Source of the DNA: Bradyrhizobium rifense
Lineage (GTDB): Bacteria > Pseudomonadota > Alphaproteobacteria > Rhizobiales > Xanthobacteraceae
Length of the DNA: 64,000 bases
Assembly (NCBI RefSeq): GCF_008123425.1
Contig: NZ_VSSS01000007.1
Location: 1 to 64,000 of the forward strand
Reading direction: 5' to 3'
The position numbers and the translations under genes are program-made. This document shows, one piece after another, positions 48,837-58,152 of this stretch; within the stretch, counting starts at the first letter, position 1, and every line of letters starts with the position of its first letter. The notes under the pieces are model-generated. The model made no database searches. It saw only the letters and a program-made list of their open reading frames with translations, and had not been told where the DNA came from.

Positions 48837-50042
48837 ATGGGCGTCGAGGCCCGAAAACCGCCAACCCAGATCGCGCTGAAGCTGAGGCGCGCGCTCGGTG
48901 GCAAGGCAGGCTGGAACGGCGTCGCCGTCCAGCTTGTCTTTGGCGCGATCCTGGCCTGGATTGCCTATGAGATCATATCGAACGCCCGTACCAACCTGGA
49001 AACCCAGCACATCGCCGCTGGCTTCGGGTTCCTGCAAAACAGCGCCAGCTTCGACGTCAATCAGACCCTGATCTCCTATTCGGGGTCCGATACCTACTTC
49101 CGCGTCTTTGTCGTCGGCGTCTTGAACACGCTGCTGGTCTCGGTGATCGGCATCTTCTTCGCCACTCTGATCGGTTTCGTCGTCGCGCTCTGCCGCTTGT
49201 CGCCCAACTGGCTGGTGTCGCGCGTTGGCGGTCTCTATGTCGAGGCCATCCGCAACCTGCCGCTGCTGTTCCAGATCCTGTTCTGGTACCTGGCGGTGCT
49301 CGCGGCGCTGCCCAATCCGCGGCAGAGCGTTTCGATCCTCGGCTCCTTCTTCCTCAACAATCGCGGCGTGATCGTGCCGTCACCGCTGGCTCAGCCCGGC
49401 CTTGTTCCATTCCTTGCCATGCTGGCGCTTGGTCTCGTCGCGTCGCTGGTGTTGCGCAGCTACGCGCGGCGGGCGCTGTTTGCTCAAGGCCGCGTGATCC
49501 GGATATGGCCGTACGTGCTGACATTGCTCGTCGGATTGCCGCTCGTCACGATGCTTGTGTTCGGTCTGCCTTTCTCGTTCGAATTTCCGCAGCTGAAGGG
49601 GTTCAATTTCGCCGGCGGCGCGCGGATCATTCCGGAACTCGTCGCACTGACGGTGGGATTGTCGACCTATACGGCGGCCTTCATCGCCGAGATCGTGCGC
49701 GCCGGCATCCAGTCCGTTCACAAGGGACAGATGGAGGCGGGATCTTCGCTGGGTCTCAGCCGCGGCACCGCGTTGCGGCTGATCGTGGTGCCACAGGCGA
49801 TGCGCGTGATCGTGCCGCCGCTGACCAACCAGTACCTCAACCTGACCAAGAATTCCTCACTCGCCGTGGCCATTGGCTATCCTGATCTCGTGTCGGTATG
49901 GGCCGGCACGTCGCTGAGCCAGACGGGCCAGGCAATCGAGATCATCGCCACGACGATGGGTGTCTACCTCCTGATCTCGCTCTTCACCAGCGCCGTCATG
50001 AGCATCTACGGCTGGCGCCTGAACCGGAGCCTCGGCGCATGA
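48837..50042 (+). CDS. aapQ: general L-amino acid ABC transporter permease AapQ
   Basis: A 401-aa inner-membrane permease with about eight helices. The ABC permease coupling loop reads Glu-Ala-Gly-Ser-Ser-Leu-Gly-Leu-Ser-Arg-Gly-Thr-Ala-Leu-Arg-Leu-Ile-Val-Val-Pro-Gln-Ala, and the helix Tyr-Leu-Asn-Leu-Thr-Lys-Asn-Ser-Ser-Leu follows. It begins 22 bases after aapJ, and its stop overlaps the aapM start (ATGA). Confidence 0.92.
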   Translation: MGVEARKPPTQIALKLRRALGGKAGWNGVAVQLVFGAILAWIAYEIISNARTNLETQHIAAGFGFLQNSASFDVNQTLISYSGSDTYFRVFVVGVLNTLLVSVIGIFFATLIGFVVALCRLSPNWLVSRVGGLYVEAIRNLPLLFQILFWYLAVLAALPNPRQSVSILGSFFLNNRGVIVPSPLAQPGLVPFLAMLALGLVASLVLRSYARRALFAQGRVIRIWPYVLTLLVGLPLVTMLVFGLPFSFEFPQLKGFNFAGGARIIPELVALTVGLSTYTAAFIAEIVRAGIQSVHKGQMEAGSSLGLSRGTALRLIVVPQAMRVIVPPLTNQYLNLTKNSSLAVAIGYPDLVSVWAGTSLSQTGQAIEIIATTMGVYLLISLFTSAVMSIYGWRLNRSLGA

Positions 50043-51559
50043 CCGACATCACCGCGTCATCCTTCGTTCGTGAGGATCTGGTCGCTGAGCGCCCGGCGCC
50101 GGTCAAGACCGCCGGCTTTCTCGGCTTCGTGCGTACGCGCCTCTTGAACTCGCCGACCAATATCCTGCTGACGATCCTTGGCCTGTTGCTGATCTGGTAC
50201 ACCGTTATTCCCACCATCAAGTTCCTGCTGGTCGATGCAGTTTGGAGCGGCAAGGATCGCACGGCCTGCCTCGCCGAGAATGCCGGCCATCCGGTCGGCG
50301 CCTGCTGGCCCTTTATCCAGGCCAAGTTCCCGCAGCTTTTCTACGGCTTCTATCCCGAGGCCGAACGCTGGCGGGTCAACCTGACCTTCGCACTTGGCGC
50401 AGTGCTGCTCTTGCCGCTGCTCATTCCGCGGCTGCCGGCCAAGGGGTCGAATGCCGGGCTATTCTTCTTCGCCTTTCCCGCGGTCGCATTCTTCCTGCTG
50501 CATGGCGGCGGCATCACCGGCTTCGGCGTGAGCTGGGTCGCGGGCCTCCTGCAATTGTTCGCCGACAGCATCAGCGGAGTCGGTGAGGTTCTGGTCGGTC
50601 TGAGCAAGGCTTCGGCCGCCGGGCCGCTGCTTTGGGCGATCGGCGGCGCCATCGCGCTGGTCGGCACGTTGCTGCACTGGGTGATCTTTCCACTCATTTG
50701 GCTGCGCGATCAGATGCAAGCGGCAGGACAGGGGCTCTGGCTCGACTTCCTGATCACTGCGGTGATCGTATCGGTGATCCTGTTCATGCTCGGCGGTGGC
50801 GCGCGCGCCGGTTCGCGGCCACTGATCGCCAGCCTCGCCACGTTCGCCGGAATTGCGGCGGTGATCAAGCTGATGGGGCTCGACCACGGCGGCATGCCGA
50901 TTGTCGACACGCGGCTATGGGGCGGGTTGCTGGTGACGCTGGTCATCGCGATCACCGGCATCGTGGCGTCATTGCCGATCGGCATTGCGCTGGCGCTCGG
51001 CCGACGTTCGACCATTCCCCTGATCCGGATATTCTCGATCACCTATATCGAGTTCTGGCGCGGGGTGCCGCTGATCACAGTGCTGTTTTTCGCGACTTAC
51101 ATGCTGCCCTTGTTCCTGCCGGGCAACTTCACCGTCGACGGCCTGGTGCGCGCGCTGATCGGCGTTTCCCTGTTCACCGGCGCCTATCAGGCCGAGAACC
51201 TGCGTGGCGGTCTGGCAGCGGTGCCGCGCGGACAGGAAGAGGCAGCCTCCGCGCTCGGTTTGTCCTGGTGGAAGACCACCTCGCTGATCGTACTGCCCCA
51301 GGCGCTGCGCCACGTCATTCCCGCCATCGTCAACAGCTTCATTTCGCTGTTCAAGGACACTTCGCTGGTCTCGATTGTGGCGCTATTCGACCTTCTCGGC
51401 TCGCTGCGGGCCTCATTCGCCGATCCGGTCTGGACCACGCCGTCGACCGCCTTCACCGGATTTGCGTTCATCGGTATCATCTACTTCATTTTCTGCTTTG
51501 GAATGTCGCGCTATTCGCTCTTCGTCGAGCACCGCCTCAACGCCCACCGCCGCAACTGA
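50039..51559 (+). CDS. aapM: general L-amino acid ABC transporter permease AapM
   Basis: A 506-aa permease, partner of AapQ. The C-terminal 200 residues hold the transport domain ([10 protein letters not shown], [11 protein letters not shown], Leu-Pro-Gln-Ala). It is roughly 100 residues longer than the AapM I recall from Rhizobium; the surplus is hydrophobic segments at about residues 135-290. The start overlaps aapQ by four bases. Confidence 0.9.
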   Translation: MTDITASSFVREDLVAERPAPVKTAGFLGFVRTRLLNSPTNILLTILGLLLIWYTVIPTIKFLLVDAVWSGKDRTACLAENAGHPVGACWPFIQAKFPQLFYGFYPEAERWRVNLTFALGAVLLLPLLIPRLPAKGSNAGLFFFAFPAVAFFLLHGGGITGFGVSWVAGLLQLFADSISGVGEVLVGLSKASAAGPLLWAIGGAIALVGTLLHWVIFPLIWLRDQMQAAGQGLWLDFLITAVIVSVILFMLGGGARAGSRPLIASLATFAGIAAVIKLMGLDHGGMPIVDTRLWGGLLVTLVIAITGIVASLPIGIALALGRRSTIPLIRIFSITYIEFWRGVPLITVLFFATYMLPLFLPGNFTVDGLVRALIGVSLFTGAYQAENLRGGLAAVPRGQEEAASALGLSWWKTTSLIVLPQALRHVIPAIVNSFISLFKDTSLVSIVALFDLLGSLRASFADPVWTTPSTAFTGFAFIGIIYFIFCFGMSRYSLFVEHRLNAHRRN

Positions 51560-51570
51560 TCGAGGCCACC

Positions 51571-52311
51571 ATGTCCGCTGATCCAATCGTCAACATTTCC
51601 GGCCTCAACAAATGGTACGGCGAGTTTCACGTGCTGCGCGACATCGACCTCGAGGTCACCAAGGGTGAGCGCATCGTGATCTGCGGGCCCTCGGGGTCTG
51701 GCAAATCGACGCTGATCCGCTGCATCAATGCGCTTGAGGAATTCCAGGAGGGCGAGATCGTCGTCGACGGCATCGAGCTCGGGCCCAACCTCAAGCATGT
51801 CGACGCGGTGCGCCGCGAAGTCGGCATGGTGTTCCAGAGCTTCAATCTGTTCCCGCATCTGACCGTGCTGGACAATTGCACGCTGGCGCCGATCTGGGTG
51901 CGCAACATCCCCAAAAAGGATGCCGAGGAGACCGCGATGAAATTCCTGGAGCGGGTCAAGATTCCGCACCAGGCCAACAAGTTTCCCGGCCAGATGTCCG
52001 GCGGTCAGCAGCAGCGCGTCGCGATCGCGCGCGCGCTAACCATGAATCCGAAGGTGATGTTGTTCGACGAGCCCACCTCAGCGCTTGACCCCGAGATGGT
52101 CAAGGAGGTCCTCGACACCATGGTCGACCTGGCCGAGGAGGGCATGACCATGCTGGTCGTGACTCACGAGATGGGCTTTGCCAAGGAAGTCGCCAACCGT
52201 GTGGTGTTCATGGACGCCGGCCAGATCATCGAGGCCAACACGCCGAGCGAATTCTTCGCCACCCCGCAGCATGCCCGCACAAAGCTGTTCCTGAGCCAGA
52301 TCCTGCGGTGA
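51571..52311 (+). CDS. aapP: general L-amino acid ABC transporter ATP-binding protein
   Basis: A 246-aa ATPase that powers AapQM. Walker A is Gly39-Pro-Ser-Gly-Ser-Gly-Lys-Ser46, the Q loop is Phe-Gln-Ser-Phe-Asn-Leu-Phe-Pro, the signature is Met-Ser-Gly-Gly-Gln-Gln-Gln-Arg, Walker B is Val-Met-Leu-Phe-Asp-Glu-Pro, and the switch is Val-Thr-His-Glu. The ATG is 11 bases after aapM. A palindromic repeat of the GGTGGGCAAAG family follows the operon. Confidence 0.95.
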   Translation: MSADPIVNISGLNKWYGEFHVLRDIDLEVTKGERIVICGPSGSGKSTLIRCINALEEFQEGEIVVDGIELGPNLKHVDAVRREVGMVFQSFNLFPHLTVLDNCTLAPIWVRNIPKKDAEETAMKFLERVKIPHQANKFPGQMSGGQQQRVAIARALTMNPKVMLFDEPTSALDPEMVKEVLDTMVDLAEEGMTMLVVTHEMGFAKEVANRVVFMDAGQIIEANTPSEFFATPQHARTKLFLSQILR

Positions 52312-52365
52312 CGCCAGTTCTGGTGCGACTATTGTGCTGAGATGACCCCGTAGGCGGTGCCGTAG

Positions 52366-52447
52366 CGGTGGGCAAAGCGCAGCGTGCCCACCATTTCTGT
52401 CTGCGCGGCGAGATGGTGGGCACGGCGCAAGGGCGCCTTTGCCCACC
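52366..52447. repeat. palindromic intergenic repeat, GGTGGGCAAAGGCGC family, copy 2
   Basis: Arms 52366-52393 and 52413-52447 share GGTGGGCAAAG and GTGCCCACCAT with the copy at 23302-23392. The left arm has lost part of its inner hairpin. It lies just after the aap operon, again at the 3' end of a transport/catabolic operon. Confidence 0.8.
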
Positions 52448-52581
52448 TAAGGCACCGGTGAACCCGTAAAATTTTACGCAATTCCGACGCAAGCCAACAA
52501 CCATGCCGCGAGCGACACCCCGGCGCTTCACGCGTCCGAAAGCTCTTTCTGAACATCTGGCGATAAATGGGGGTGTGTCAA

Positions 52582-53112
52582 ATGCTCGGCTTCGTGTTCG
52601 GCCTCAATGCCCGTCTCGGGCGCCTGCATTTCTTCCTGGCCTCGATCGCGCTGGCGATCGTGATGACCGCGATCTGCTTTGCAATCGCGATGGCCGTGCT
52701 GCGCACGACATCACCGAGCATGGTCCGCTCCGAAGACCTCACCCATAACTGGGCCATCATCGGTGCGATGGTGTTCTTCGGGCTTGCGAGCTTCACGCTG
52801 CAATCGATGCGCATCCGCGACATCGGCTGGGATCCGGTCTGCGTGATCCCGGCCTGGATCGCGCTCATGATCGTCGACCACGTGGCGGCAGGCCGGTTTC
52901 CGGCCTGGGCGATCGGCGGGGAGCATCAGGGCACGATAGTCGGCGGGCTGGTCAATCTCGCTCTGCTGCTGGCGCTCACCTTCTGGCCGAGCGCCGTGAG
53001 TGAGGCTTACACAAATCCCTTCGAGCCGCCCGCGCGCGCAATCACCAAGGTCTCGGCATCGGATGCACGCATTGCGCGCGTATCGCAAGGCGCGCGTCCG
53101 ACCTGGAGCTAG
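52582..53112 (+). CDS. DUF805-like membrane protein
   Basis: A 176-aa protein with four transmembrane helices. It has the DUF805 hallmarks Arg-Leu-Gly-Arg-Leu-His-Phe-Phe-Leu near the start and Met-Arg-Ile-Arg-Asp-Ile-Gly-Trp-Asp in the middle. The ATG at 52582 is preferred (GGGGGTG seven bases upstream) over 52567. The C-terminal tail is polar (Asn-Pro-Phe-Glu-Pro-Pro). Function of the family is unknown; it lies in the inner membrane. Confidence 0.8.
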   Translation: MLGFVFGLNARLGRLHFFLASIALAIVMTAICFAIAMAVLRTTSPSMVRSEDLTHNWAIIGAMVFFGLASFTLQSMRIRDIGWDPVCVIPAWIALMIVDHVAAGRFPAWAIGGEHQGTIVGGLVNLALLLALTFWPSAVSEAYTNPFEPPARAITKVSASDARIARVSQGARPTWS

Positions 53113-53136
53113 GTGCCTGGAGCTGAGAGCCCGGAG

Positions 53137-54171
53137 CTAGACGAACGGCAGCTTGATGTTGCTGCGCTTCTCCAGCCATTCCGGCACCGGCAGGTTCTTG
53201 GCGCGCATGAAGTCGGCGTTGAACAGCTTTGACTGATAGCGGCTACCGGAATCGCAGAGAATGGTGACGATGGTCTTGCCGGGCCCGAGCTGCTTGGCGA
53301 GCCGCATCGCGCCGACGATATTGATGCCGGTCGACCCGCCGAAGCACAGGCCTTCGTGCTGGAGCAGCTCGTAGATCACCGTGACAGCTTCGGCATCGGG
53401 AATGAGATAGGCGTCATCGACCTTGGCGCTCTCGACGATCGCGGTTTTCCGGCCGAGCCCAATGCCTTCCGTGATGGAATCGCCGGGCGTTGCCTTGGCT
53501 TCGCCGGTCCTGAAATATTCAAACATTCCGGCGCCATGCGGGTCGGCGCAGGCGATCCGGATGTCCTTGTTCTTCTCTTTCAGATAGCGGCTGATGCCGG
53601 CGAGCGTGCCGCCGCTGCCGACCGAGCAGACGAAACCGTCGACCTTGCCGCCGGTCTGCTCCCAGATCTCGGGGCCGGTCGAGTCGTAATGCGCCTTGGC
53701 ATTGTCGAGGTTATTCCACTGGTCGGCGAACAGCACGCCGTTCGGCTCGGTCTTGCGCAGCTCGTCGGCAAGACGGCGGCCGACATGCTGGTAGTTGTTC
53801 GGATTGGAGTAGGGCAGCGCCGGCGATTCCAAGAGCTCCGCGCCGCACAGCTTCAGAAAATCCTTCTTCTCCTGGCTCTGCGTCTCCGGAATCACGATCA
53901 GCGTGCGATAGCCGCGCGCGCTCGCGACCACCGCAAGTCCGATGCCGGTGTTGCCGGCGGTCGCCTCCACCACGAGGCCGCCCGGCTTCAGCTCGCCGCG
54001 CTTCTCGGCCTCCTGGATCATCCATTTGCCGGCGCGATCCTTGACGGACTGGCCGGGATTCATGAACTCGGCCTTACCGAGAATGGTGCAGCCGGTCAGT
54101 TCGGAGGCGCGCTTAAGCTTGATGAGCGGGGTGTTGCCGATGGCTTCGACAACGTCGTTTTTGAAGGTCAT
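53137..54171 (-). CDS. cysK: cysteine synthase A
   Basis: A 344-aa PLP enzyme making cysteine from O-acetylserine and sulfide. Lys44 in Asn-Pro-Gly-Gln-Ser-Val-Lys-Asp-Arg binds PLP. The substrate loop Thr71-Ala-Gly-Asn-Thr-Gly and the phosphate cup Gly-Ser-Gly-Gly-Thr-Leu-Ala-Gly are intact. There is no CBS domain. The start Met at 54171 is chosen; one three codons earlier is possible. It is monocistronic, near the lipid operon that uses methionine-derived SAM. Confidence 0.93.
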   Translation of the reverse strand: MTFKNDVVEAIGNTPLIKLKRASELTGCTILGKAEFMNPGQSVKDRAGKWMIQEAEKRGELKPGGLVVEATAGNTGIGLAVVASARGYRTLIVIPETQSQEKKDFLKLCGAELLESPALPYSNPNNYQHVGRRLADELRKTEPNGVLFADQWNNLDNAKAHYDSTGPEIWEQTGGKVDGFVCSVGSGGTLAGISRYLKEKNKDIRIACADPHGAGMFEYFRTGEAKATPGDSITEGIGLGRKTAIVESAKVDDAYLIPDAEAVTVIYELLQHEGLCFGGSTGINIVGAMRLAKQLGPGKTIVTILCDSGSRYQSKLFNADFMRAKNLPVPEWLEKRSNIKLPFV

Positions 54172-54270
54172 GTCAGGCAATTACCGGCTGGATGCGTGAA
54201 GTCATCGAGACCCTAAAGTAGGGTCGCCGGCCTTACAAGCGACCCCTTGCAAGGCAAGGGCGCAAACTCT

Positions 54271-55500
54271 TTATTGCTGCTTTGCGAAGATAACCTGCCG
54301 GACATCGATATTGCCGGAAAGGAATCCGGCCTCGCAATAGGCGAGGTAGTACTCCCACAGCCGCCGGAACCGGTCGTCAAAGCCCAGCGGCACGAGCCCC
54401 GGCCAAGCCGCGCGAAAATTATTTCGCCAGGTGGCGAGCGTCTTGGCATAATCTTGCCCGAAGATGCGCTCGCGGATGACCGGGACGCCGAATTTGTCCC
54501 CGAGCGATTTGAGCACCGCCGGCGAGGGCAGCATGCCTCCGGGAAACACGTAGCGCTGGATGAAGTCGACCTCGCGCCGGTAGCCCTGGAACAGCCGGTC
54601 CTGGATTGTGATGGCCTGGATGCCGGCCAGTCCGTCCGGCAGCAGCCGGTCGCGCAGCTGGGCGAAATAGCGCGGCCAGAACTGCTCACCGACAGCCTCG
54701 ATCATCTCGATCGAAGCGATCCGGTCGTAGCGATCCCGCTCGTCGCGATAGTCCTGCAGCCGGATCTCGACCTTCTCGGCGAGGCCCGCCTCGTGAATGC
54801 GCCTGCGCGCGAAGTCGCGCTGCTCGGTCGAGATGGTGAGGCCGACGACGCGTGCGTCAAAAGTCTTGGCGGCGAATTCGGCGAAGCCGCCCCAGCCGCA
54901 ACCGATCTCGAGCAGCTTCTGGCCTGGCCTCAGGTCGAGCGCTTCGGCGAGGCGGCGATATTTGTTGGTCTGCGCGGCCGTGAGGTCGGTGGTCGATTCT
55001 TCGAACAGCGCGGATGAATAGGTCATGCTCGGATCGAGCCAGGCCGAGTAGAACGCATTGCCGATGTCGTAATGGGCGTGGATGTTGCGCCGGGCCTGGC
55101 GGCGGGTGTTGCGGTTGAACCAGTGCTGCACCATCTGGACGAACCGCATCAGCGGCTTGTCGCGCAACATCGCCTGGATCAAATCGTGGTTGACGCAGAA
55201 CAGGTAGAGAAACTGGGTCAGGTCCGGCGTGTCCCAATCGCCGGCGAGATAGGCTTCCGCAACGCCGATGTCGCCGCTGTTGATCATGTGCGAAGCAACG
55301 CCGTAATTGTGCAGGCGCATCGCTGCACTCGGGCCCAGCTCGTGACCGCCAAGCCGGATCACGCGGCCGTCGGGCAGAGTGACGTCGAGCGTGCCGCGCC
55401 GCAGTCGCGACCCGAAGCTCAGCGCCAGGCGAACGATGCGCGGCAGGTCGGCGAGCGTTGTCTCCACATTCTTGGGCGTCACCGAGATGGCATTCGACAT
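54271..55500 (-). CDS. cyclopropane-fatty-acyl-phospholipid synthase family methyltransferase
   Basis: A 409-aa SAM-dependent enzyme acting on unsaturated phospholipid acyl chains. An N-terminal lipid-binding domain is followed by His143-Tyr-Asp-Ile-Gly-Asn-Ala-Phe-Tyr and the SAM motif Glu198-Ile-Gly-Cys-Gly-Trp-Gly-Gly. It could be a true CFA synthase or a methylase that makes methyl-branched chains. It is last in the operon after the COG2907 oxidoreductase and DUF1365 genes, with a 94-base gap. Confidence 0.9.
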   Translation of the reverse strand: MSNAISVTPKNVETTLADLPRIVRLALSFGSRLRRGTLDVTLPDGRVIRLGGHELGPSAAMRLHNYGVASHMINSGDIGVAEAYLAGDWDTPDLTQFLYLFCVNHDLIQAMLRDKPLMRFVQMVQHWFNRNTRRQARRNIHAHYDIGNAFYSAWLDPSMTYSSALFEESTTDLTAAQTNKYRRLAEALDLRPGQKLLEIGCGWGGFAEFAAKTFDARVVGLTISTEQRDFARRRIHEAGLAEKVEIRLQDYRDERDRYDRIASIEMIEAVGEQFWPRYFAQLRDRLLPDGLAGIQAITIQDRLFQGYRREVDFIQRYVFPGGMLPSPAVLKSLGDKFGVPVIRERIFGQDYAKTLATWRNNFRAAWPGLVPLGFDDRFRRLWEYYLAYCEAGFLSGNIDVRQVIFAKQQ

Positions 55501-55594
55501 CGGAAAATCCATAAACTGAACGGATAATGTCCGACCGCGAACTGGCCGCGCCCAACTGTCCCTTTCGCCAGACCCGAGCGCGCCCTGCATGCGG

Positions 55595-56431
55595 TCAGCG
55601 ACTGGTAATATAAGTATGGGATTTGCCGGCCGCCAAGGTGGTTTCTGACCCACGCTGCTCTGCGGTATCCAGTCGCGGCACCATCCGTGCCCCCTTCAGC
55701 CAAAGCCGCAGCGCTTCCCAATGGATCGCCGCCATCACCTTGAGGCTCACGAACGGCAGCGCGACGAACGATCGCAGCAGGGCGCGCGAGGTCAGGGCGC
55801 GGCGGCGACCGCTGAAGGTCGCCGCGAGCAGCGAGCCGTCGCGGTCGGTTTCCAGAATGCGCAGCTTGACCGTGTCGGACGGCGGCAATACGCGAAAATG
55901 ATAGCGCATCGCCATCGGCATGAAGGGCGAGACATAGAACAGCTTTTCGTGCTGCTGCCGCAGGCCGGCCTCACTCCATTCGCCCGGCTGCACCGGCAGG
56001 ACGTACGGATGAATCTCACCAAAAGTGTTGCGCACCTCGTAGATCACCAGCGCCAGCTCGCCGCCGGCGCGATAGCAGAAATAGACCGAGAGCGGACTGA
56101 AGCCGTAGCCGAGCAGGCGGGGATAGCAGAGCAGTGCGACCCGGCCGCCATTGAGGTCGATGCCGTGCACGGCGGCGCAGCGCTCCGCATAGGCGCGCAG
56201 CGAGGAGCCGTCGCGCGGGCCGTGGTCCTTCTCGTGAAAACTGTAGAGCGCGGCGCGGTTGACGCCGAACAGCGCCGTCTGCCGGTCGGCCTCACCGAGC
56301 CGGGCGAGATCAATCAGAAGGCTCATGACGCGGTAGCTGAAGCGATGGCCCATCGGCTTCAGGCGCGCATGCATGACGTCGCCGAAATAGAGCGAGGCGG
56401 CATCGGCCGCGGGAAGGGCTCTCGTCTCCAT
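55595..56431 (-). CDS. DUF1365 protein
   Basis: A 278-aa protein of the DUF1365 family: Tyr-Phe-Gly-Asp-Val-Met-His-Ala-Arg near the start, Phe-Ser-Tyr-Arg-Val, then Tyr-Pro-Arg-Leu-Leu-Gly-Tyr-Gly-Phe-Ser-Pro-Leu-Ser-Val-Tyr-Phe-Cys-Tyr and Glu-Val-Arg-Asn-Thr-Phe-Gly-Glu. Its role is not firmly known, but it is always coupled to COG2907 oxidoreductases and CFA-like methyltransferases, so it belongs to lipid acyl-chain modification. It starts four bases after the upstream gene. Confidence 0.9.
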   Translation of the reverse strand: METRALPAADAASLYFGDVMHARLKPMGHRFSYRVMSLLIDLARLGEADRQTALFGVNRAALYSFHEKDHGPRDGSSLRAYAERCAAVHGIDLNGGRVALLCYPRLLGYGFSPLSVYFCYRAGGELALVIYEVRNTFGEIHPYVLPVQPGEWSEAGLRQQHEKLFYVSPFMPMAMRYHFRVLPPSDTVKLRILETDRDGSLLAATFSGRRRALTSRALLRSFVALPFVSLKVMAAIHWEALRLWLKGARMVPRLDTAEQRGSETTLAAGKSHTYITSR

Positions 56432-56435
56432 CGCG

Positions 56436-57749
56436 CTACTCCGCGGCCTCCGCGAGCTCGACCGGCGCCGTGCGCCAGGGCGCGGTCGCCCCGAGCGCCT
56501 CGGCGACCCCAAGGCCCGAGCGCAGGCCATCCTCGTGAAAGCCATAGCCGGTCCAGGCACCGCAGAACCAAATGTGCCGCTGCCCCTGGATCTCGCCAAG
56601 CCGCTTCTGTGCGACGAAGGCGGCCGCATTGTACTGCGGATGCTCGCAGAGATATTGGCCGAAGGTGAGCTCCGGCGCAGGCTCGAACGGCGGGTTGAGG
56701 CTGACGAACAGCGGCTTGCTGGGATCGATGCCCTGGAGGTTGTTCATCCAGTAGGTCACCGCGACGTCGTTCATCGCATTTCCCTCGCGCTGCCAGCGCA
56801 GGAAATTCCACGACGCCCAGGCGTGCCGCCGCTTCGGCATCAGCCTGACGTCGCGATGCAGATAGACCTTGTTCGGGGAATAACCGATCTCGCCGAGGAT
56901 CTCGCGCTCGCGTGGGTCTGCGTCGGACAGCATCGCGAGCGCCTGGTCGCTGTGGGCGGCGATCACCACATGGTCGAATGCCTCGCGTCCGCCGTGGCTG
57001 TCATGGACGACGACGCCATGAGTGCTCCGCTCGACCGACGTGACGGCGCAGCCGAGCCGGATGCTGTCCTTGAACCCGGCCTGGAGCCGCTCGACATAGC
57101 GCTGGCTGCCGCCTTTGACCGTGCGCCAGACCGGTCGATCGTAGTGCAGCAGGCGATGGTTGCCGAAAAAAGTGACAAAATTCTCGGCCGGAAAGTCGAG
57201 CATCTCGTTTGCGGGGGCCGACCAGATCGCTGCGCCCATCGGGGCGAGATAGTCGGTCAGCAGCCGTTTGGAGAAGTGCCGTTGCTGGAGATAATCGCCG
57301 AGCGTCAGTCCGCTCAGCTGGCCGTTGCGCAAATCGTCGACGCTTTGCCGGCCGAATTTTGGGATCTCCGCGAGCATCCGCAGGTAGGACGGGGAGAGCA
57401 GGTTGCCAGCTTGCGCAAAGAGGCCGGCCGCCGTCTCCCGCCAGTCATTGCCGCCGCCGCGCCATTCGAAACGGCCGCGATCGGCCGAGACGGCAAAGCT
57501 CATGCAGCTCGCGACCGTCTCGACGCCGAGATGGGCGAACATTGCGGTCAGGTCGGAATAGTTGAGCTCGTTGTAGACGATGAAGCCGACGTCGACCGCG
57601 ACCGCCGTGCCCTGATAGTCGATGGTGACGGTGTGGCTGTGGCCGCCGGGGCGCAGCTCGCGGTCATAGACCGTCACCGGATAGCGCTGCGAAAGCGTCC
57701 AGGCCGCCGCGTTGCCGGCGATGCCCGTTCCGATGACCGCGATGCGCAT
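56436..57749 (-). CDS. NAD(P)/FAD-dependent amine-oxidase-like oxidoreductase (COG2907)
   Basis: A 437-aa flavoprotein. The N-terminal Rossmann motif is Gly7-Thr-Gly-Ile-Ala-Gly-Asn-Ala-Ala-Ala-Trp, followed by Arg-Pro-Gly-Gly-His-Ser-His-Thr for FAD. The C-terminal FAD-contact block is Trp-Thr-Gly-Tyr-Gly-Phe-His-Glu-Asp-Gly. The substrate is likely an unsaturated phospholipid chain, judged from the operon. It is first in the operon; the promoter is to its right. Confidence 0.9.
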   Translation of the reverse strand: MRIAVIGTGIAGNAAAWTLSQRYPVTVYDRELRPGGHSHTVTIDYQGTAVAVDVGFIVYNELNYSDLTAMFAHLGVETVASCMSFAVSADRGRFEWRGGGNDWRETAAGLFAQAGNLLSPSYLRMLAEIPKFGRQSVDDLRNGQLSGLTLGDYLQQRHFSKRLLTDYLAPMGAAIWSAPANEMLDFPAENFVTFFGNHRLLHYDRPVWRTVKGGSQRYVERLQAGFKDSIRLGCAVTSVERSTHGVVVHDSHGGREAFDHVVIAAHSDQALAMLSDADPREREILGEIGYSPNKVYLHRDVRLMPKRRHAWASWNFLRWQREGNAMNDVAVTYWMNNLQGIDPSKPLFVSLNPPFEPAPELTFGQYLCEHPQYNAAAFVAQKRLGEIQGQRHIWFCGAWTGYGFHEDGLRSGLGVAEALGATAPWRTAPVELAEAAE

Positions 57750-58152
57750 GTGTGAAAGCGTCCCTGCCTCGTGTGAAACAAGCTACGGTGCGTTGCGGCG
57801 CAGGTTTCAGTGGAGCAAAGGCGGCCTTCGCTGGTCTCGCGGCCAGTGTGGCCGCAATATCACATGAAATCTTGGTAAGCTTGAACGCGCTTCGGAATGG
57901 CGCAACAAATCAAAAAGCCGCTGCGAGACAGTGGTTTTTTGTATTTTCGTTGCCCATATCCGGGTGCGGTCGGGTGTGCTTTTCGCAGGTGCGGGACTGT
58001 CCCGCAGTTCCGCGCCCGGCTAGGATGAAATTCAGGTTGCGCAGAAAGCATCACGCTGTGAACGAGCTACAGAAAGGCCCCCAGCCGTCAGCCCGCGAAT
58101 CGGCTAATCCGGCCGCGCGGTGGCGGCGTGATCTGCCCGGCAGGGGGTGGAT
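57750..58152. other. 403-base divergent region between the lipid and efflux operons
   Basis: No gene is visible. It contains the perfect palindrome TGCGGGActgTCCCGCA at 57990-58006 and, near the lipid operon start, two direct copies of TGTGAAA 22 bp apart. Confidence 0.5.
57990..58006. promoter_or_regulatory. 17-bp perfect palindrome upstream of the efflux operon
   Basis: TGCGGGA-ctg-TCCCGCA, 7-bp arms with a 3-bp spacer, about 147 bases upstream of the efflux start. It is a possible operator for a dimeric repressor; no regulator gene is adjacent. Confidence 0.45.
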
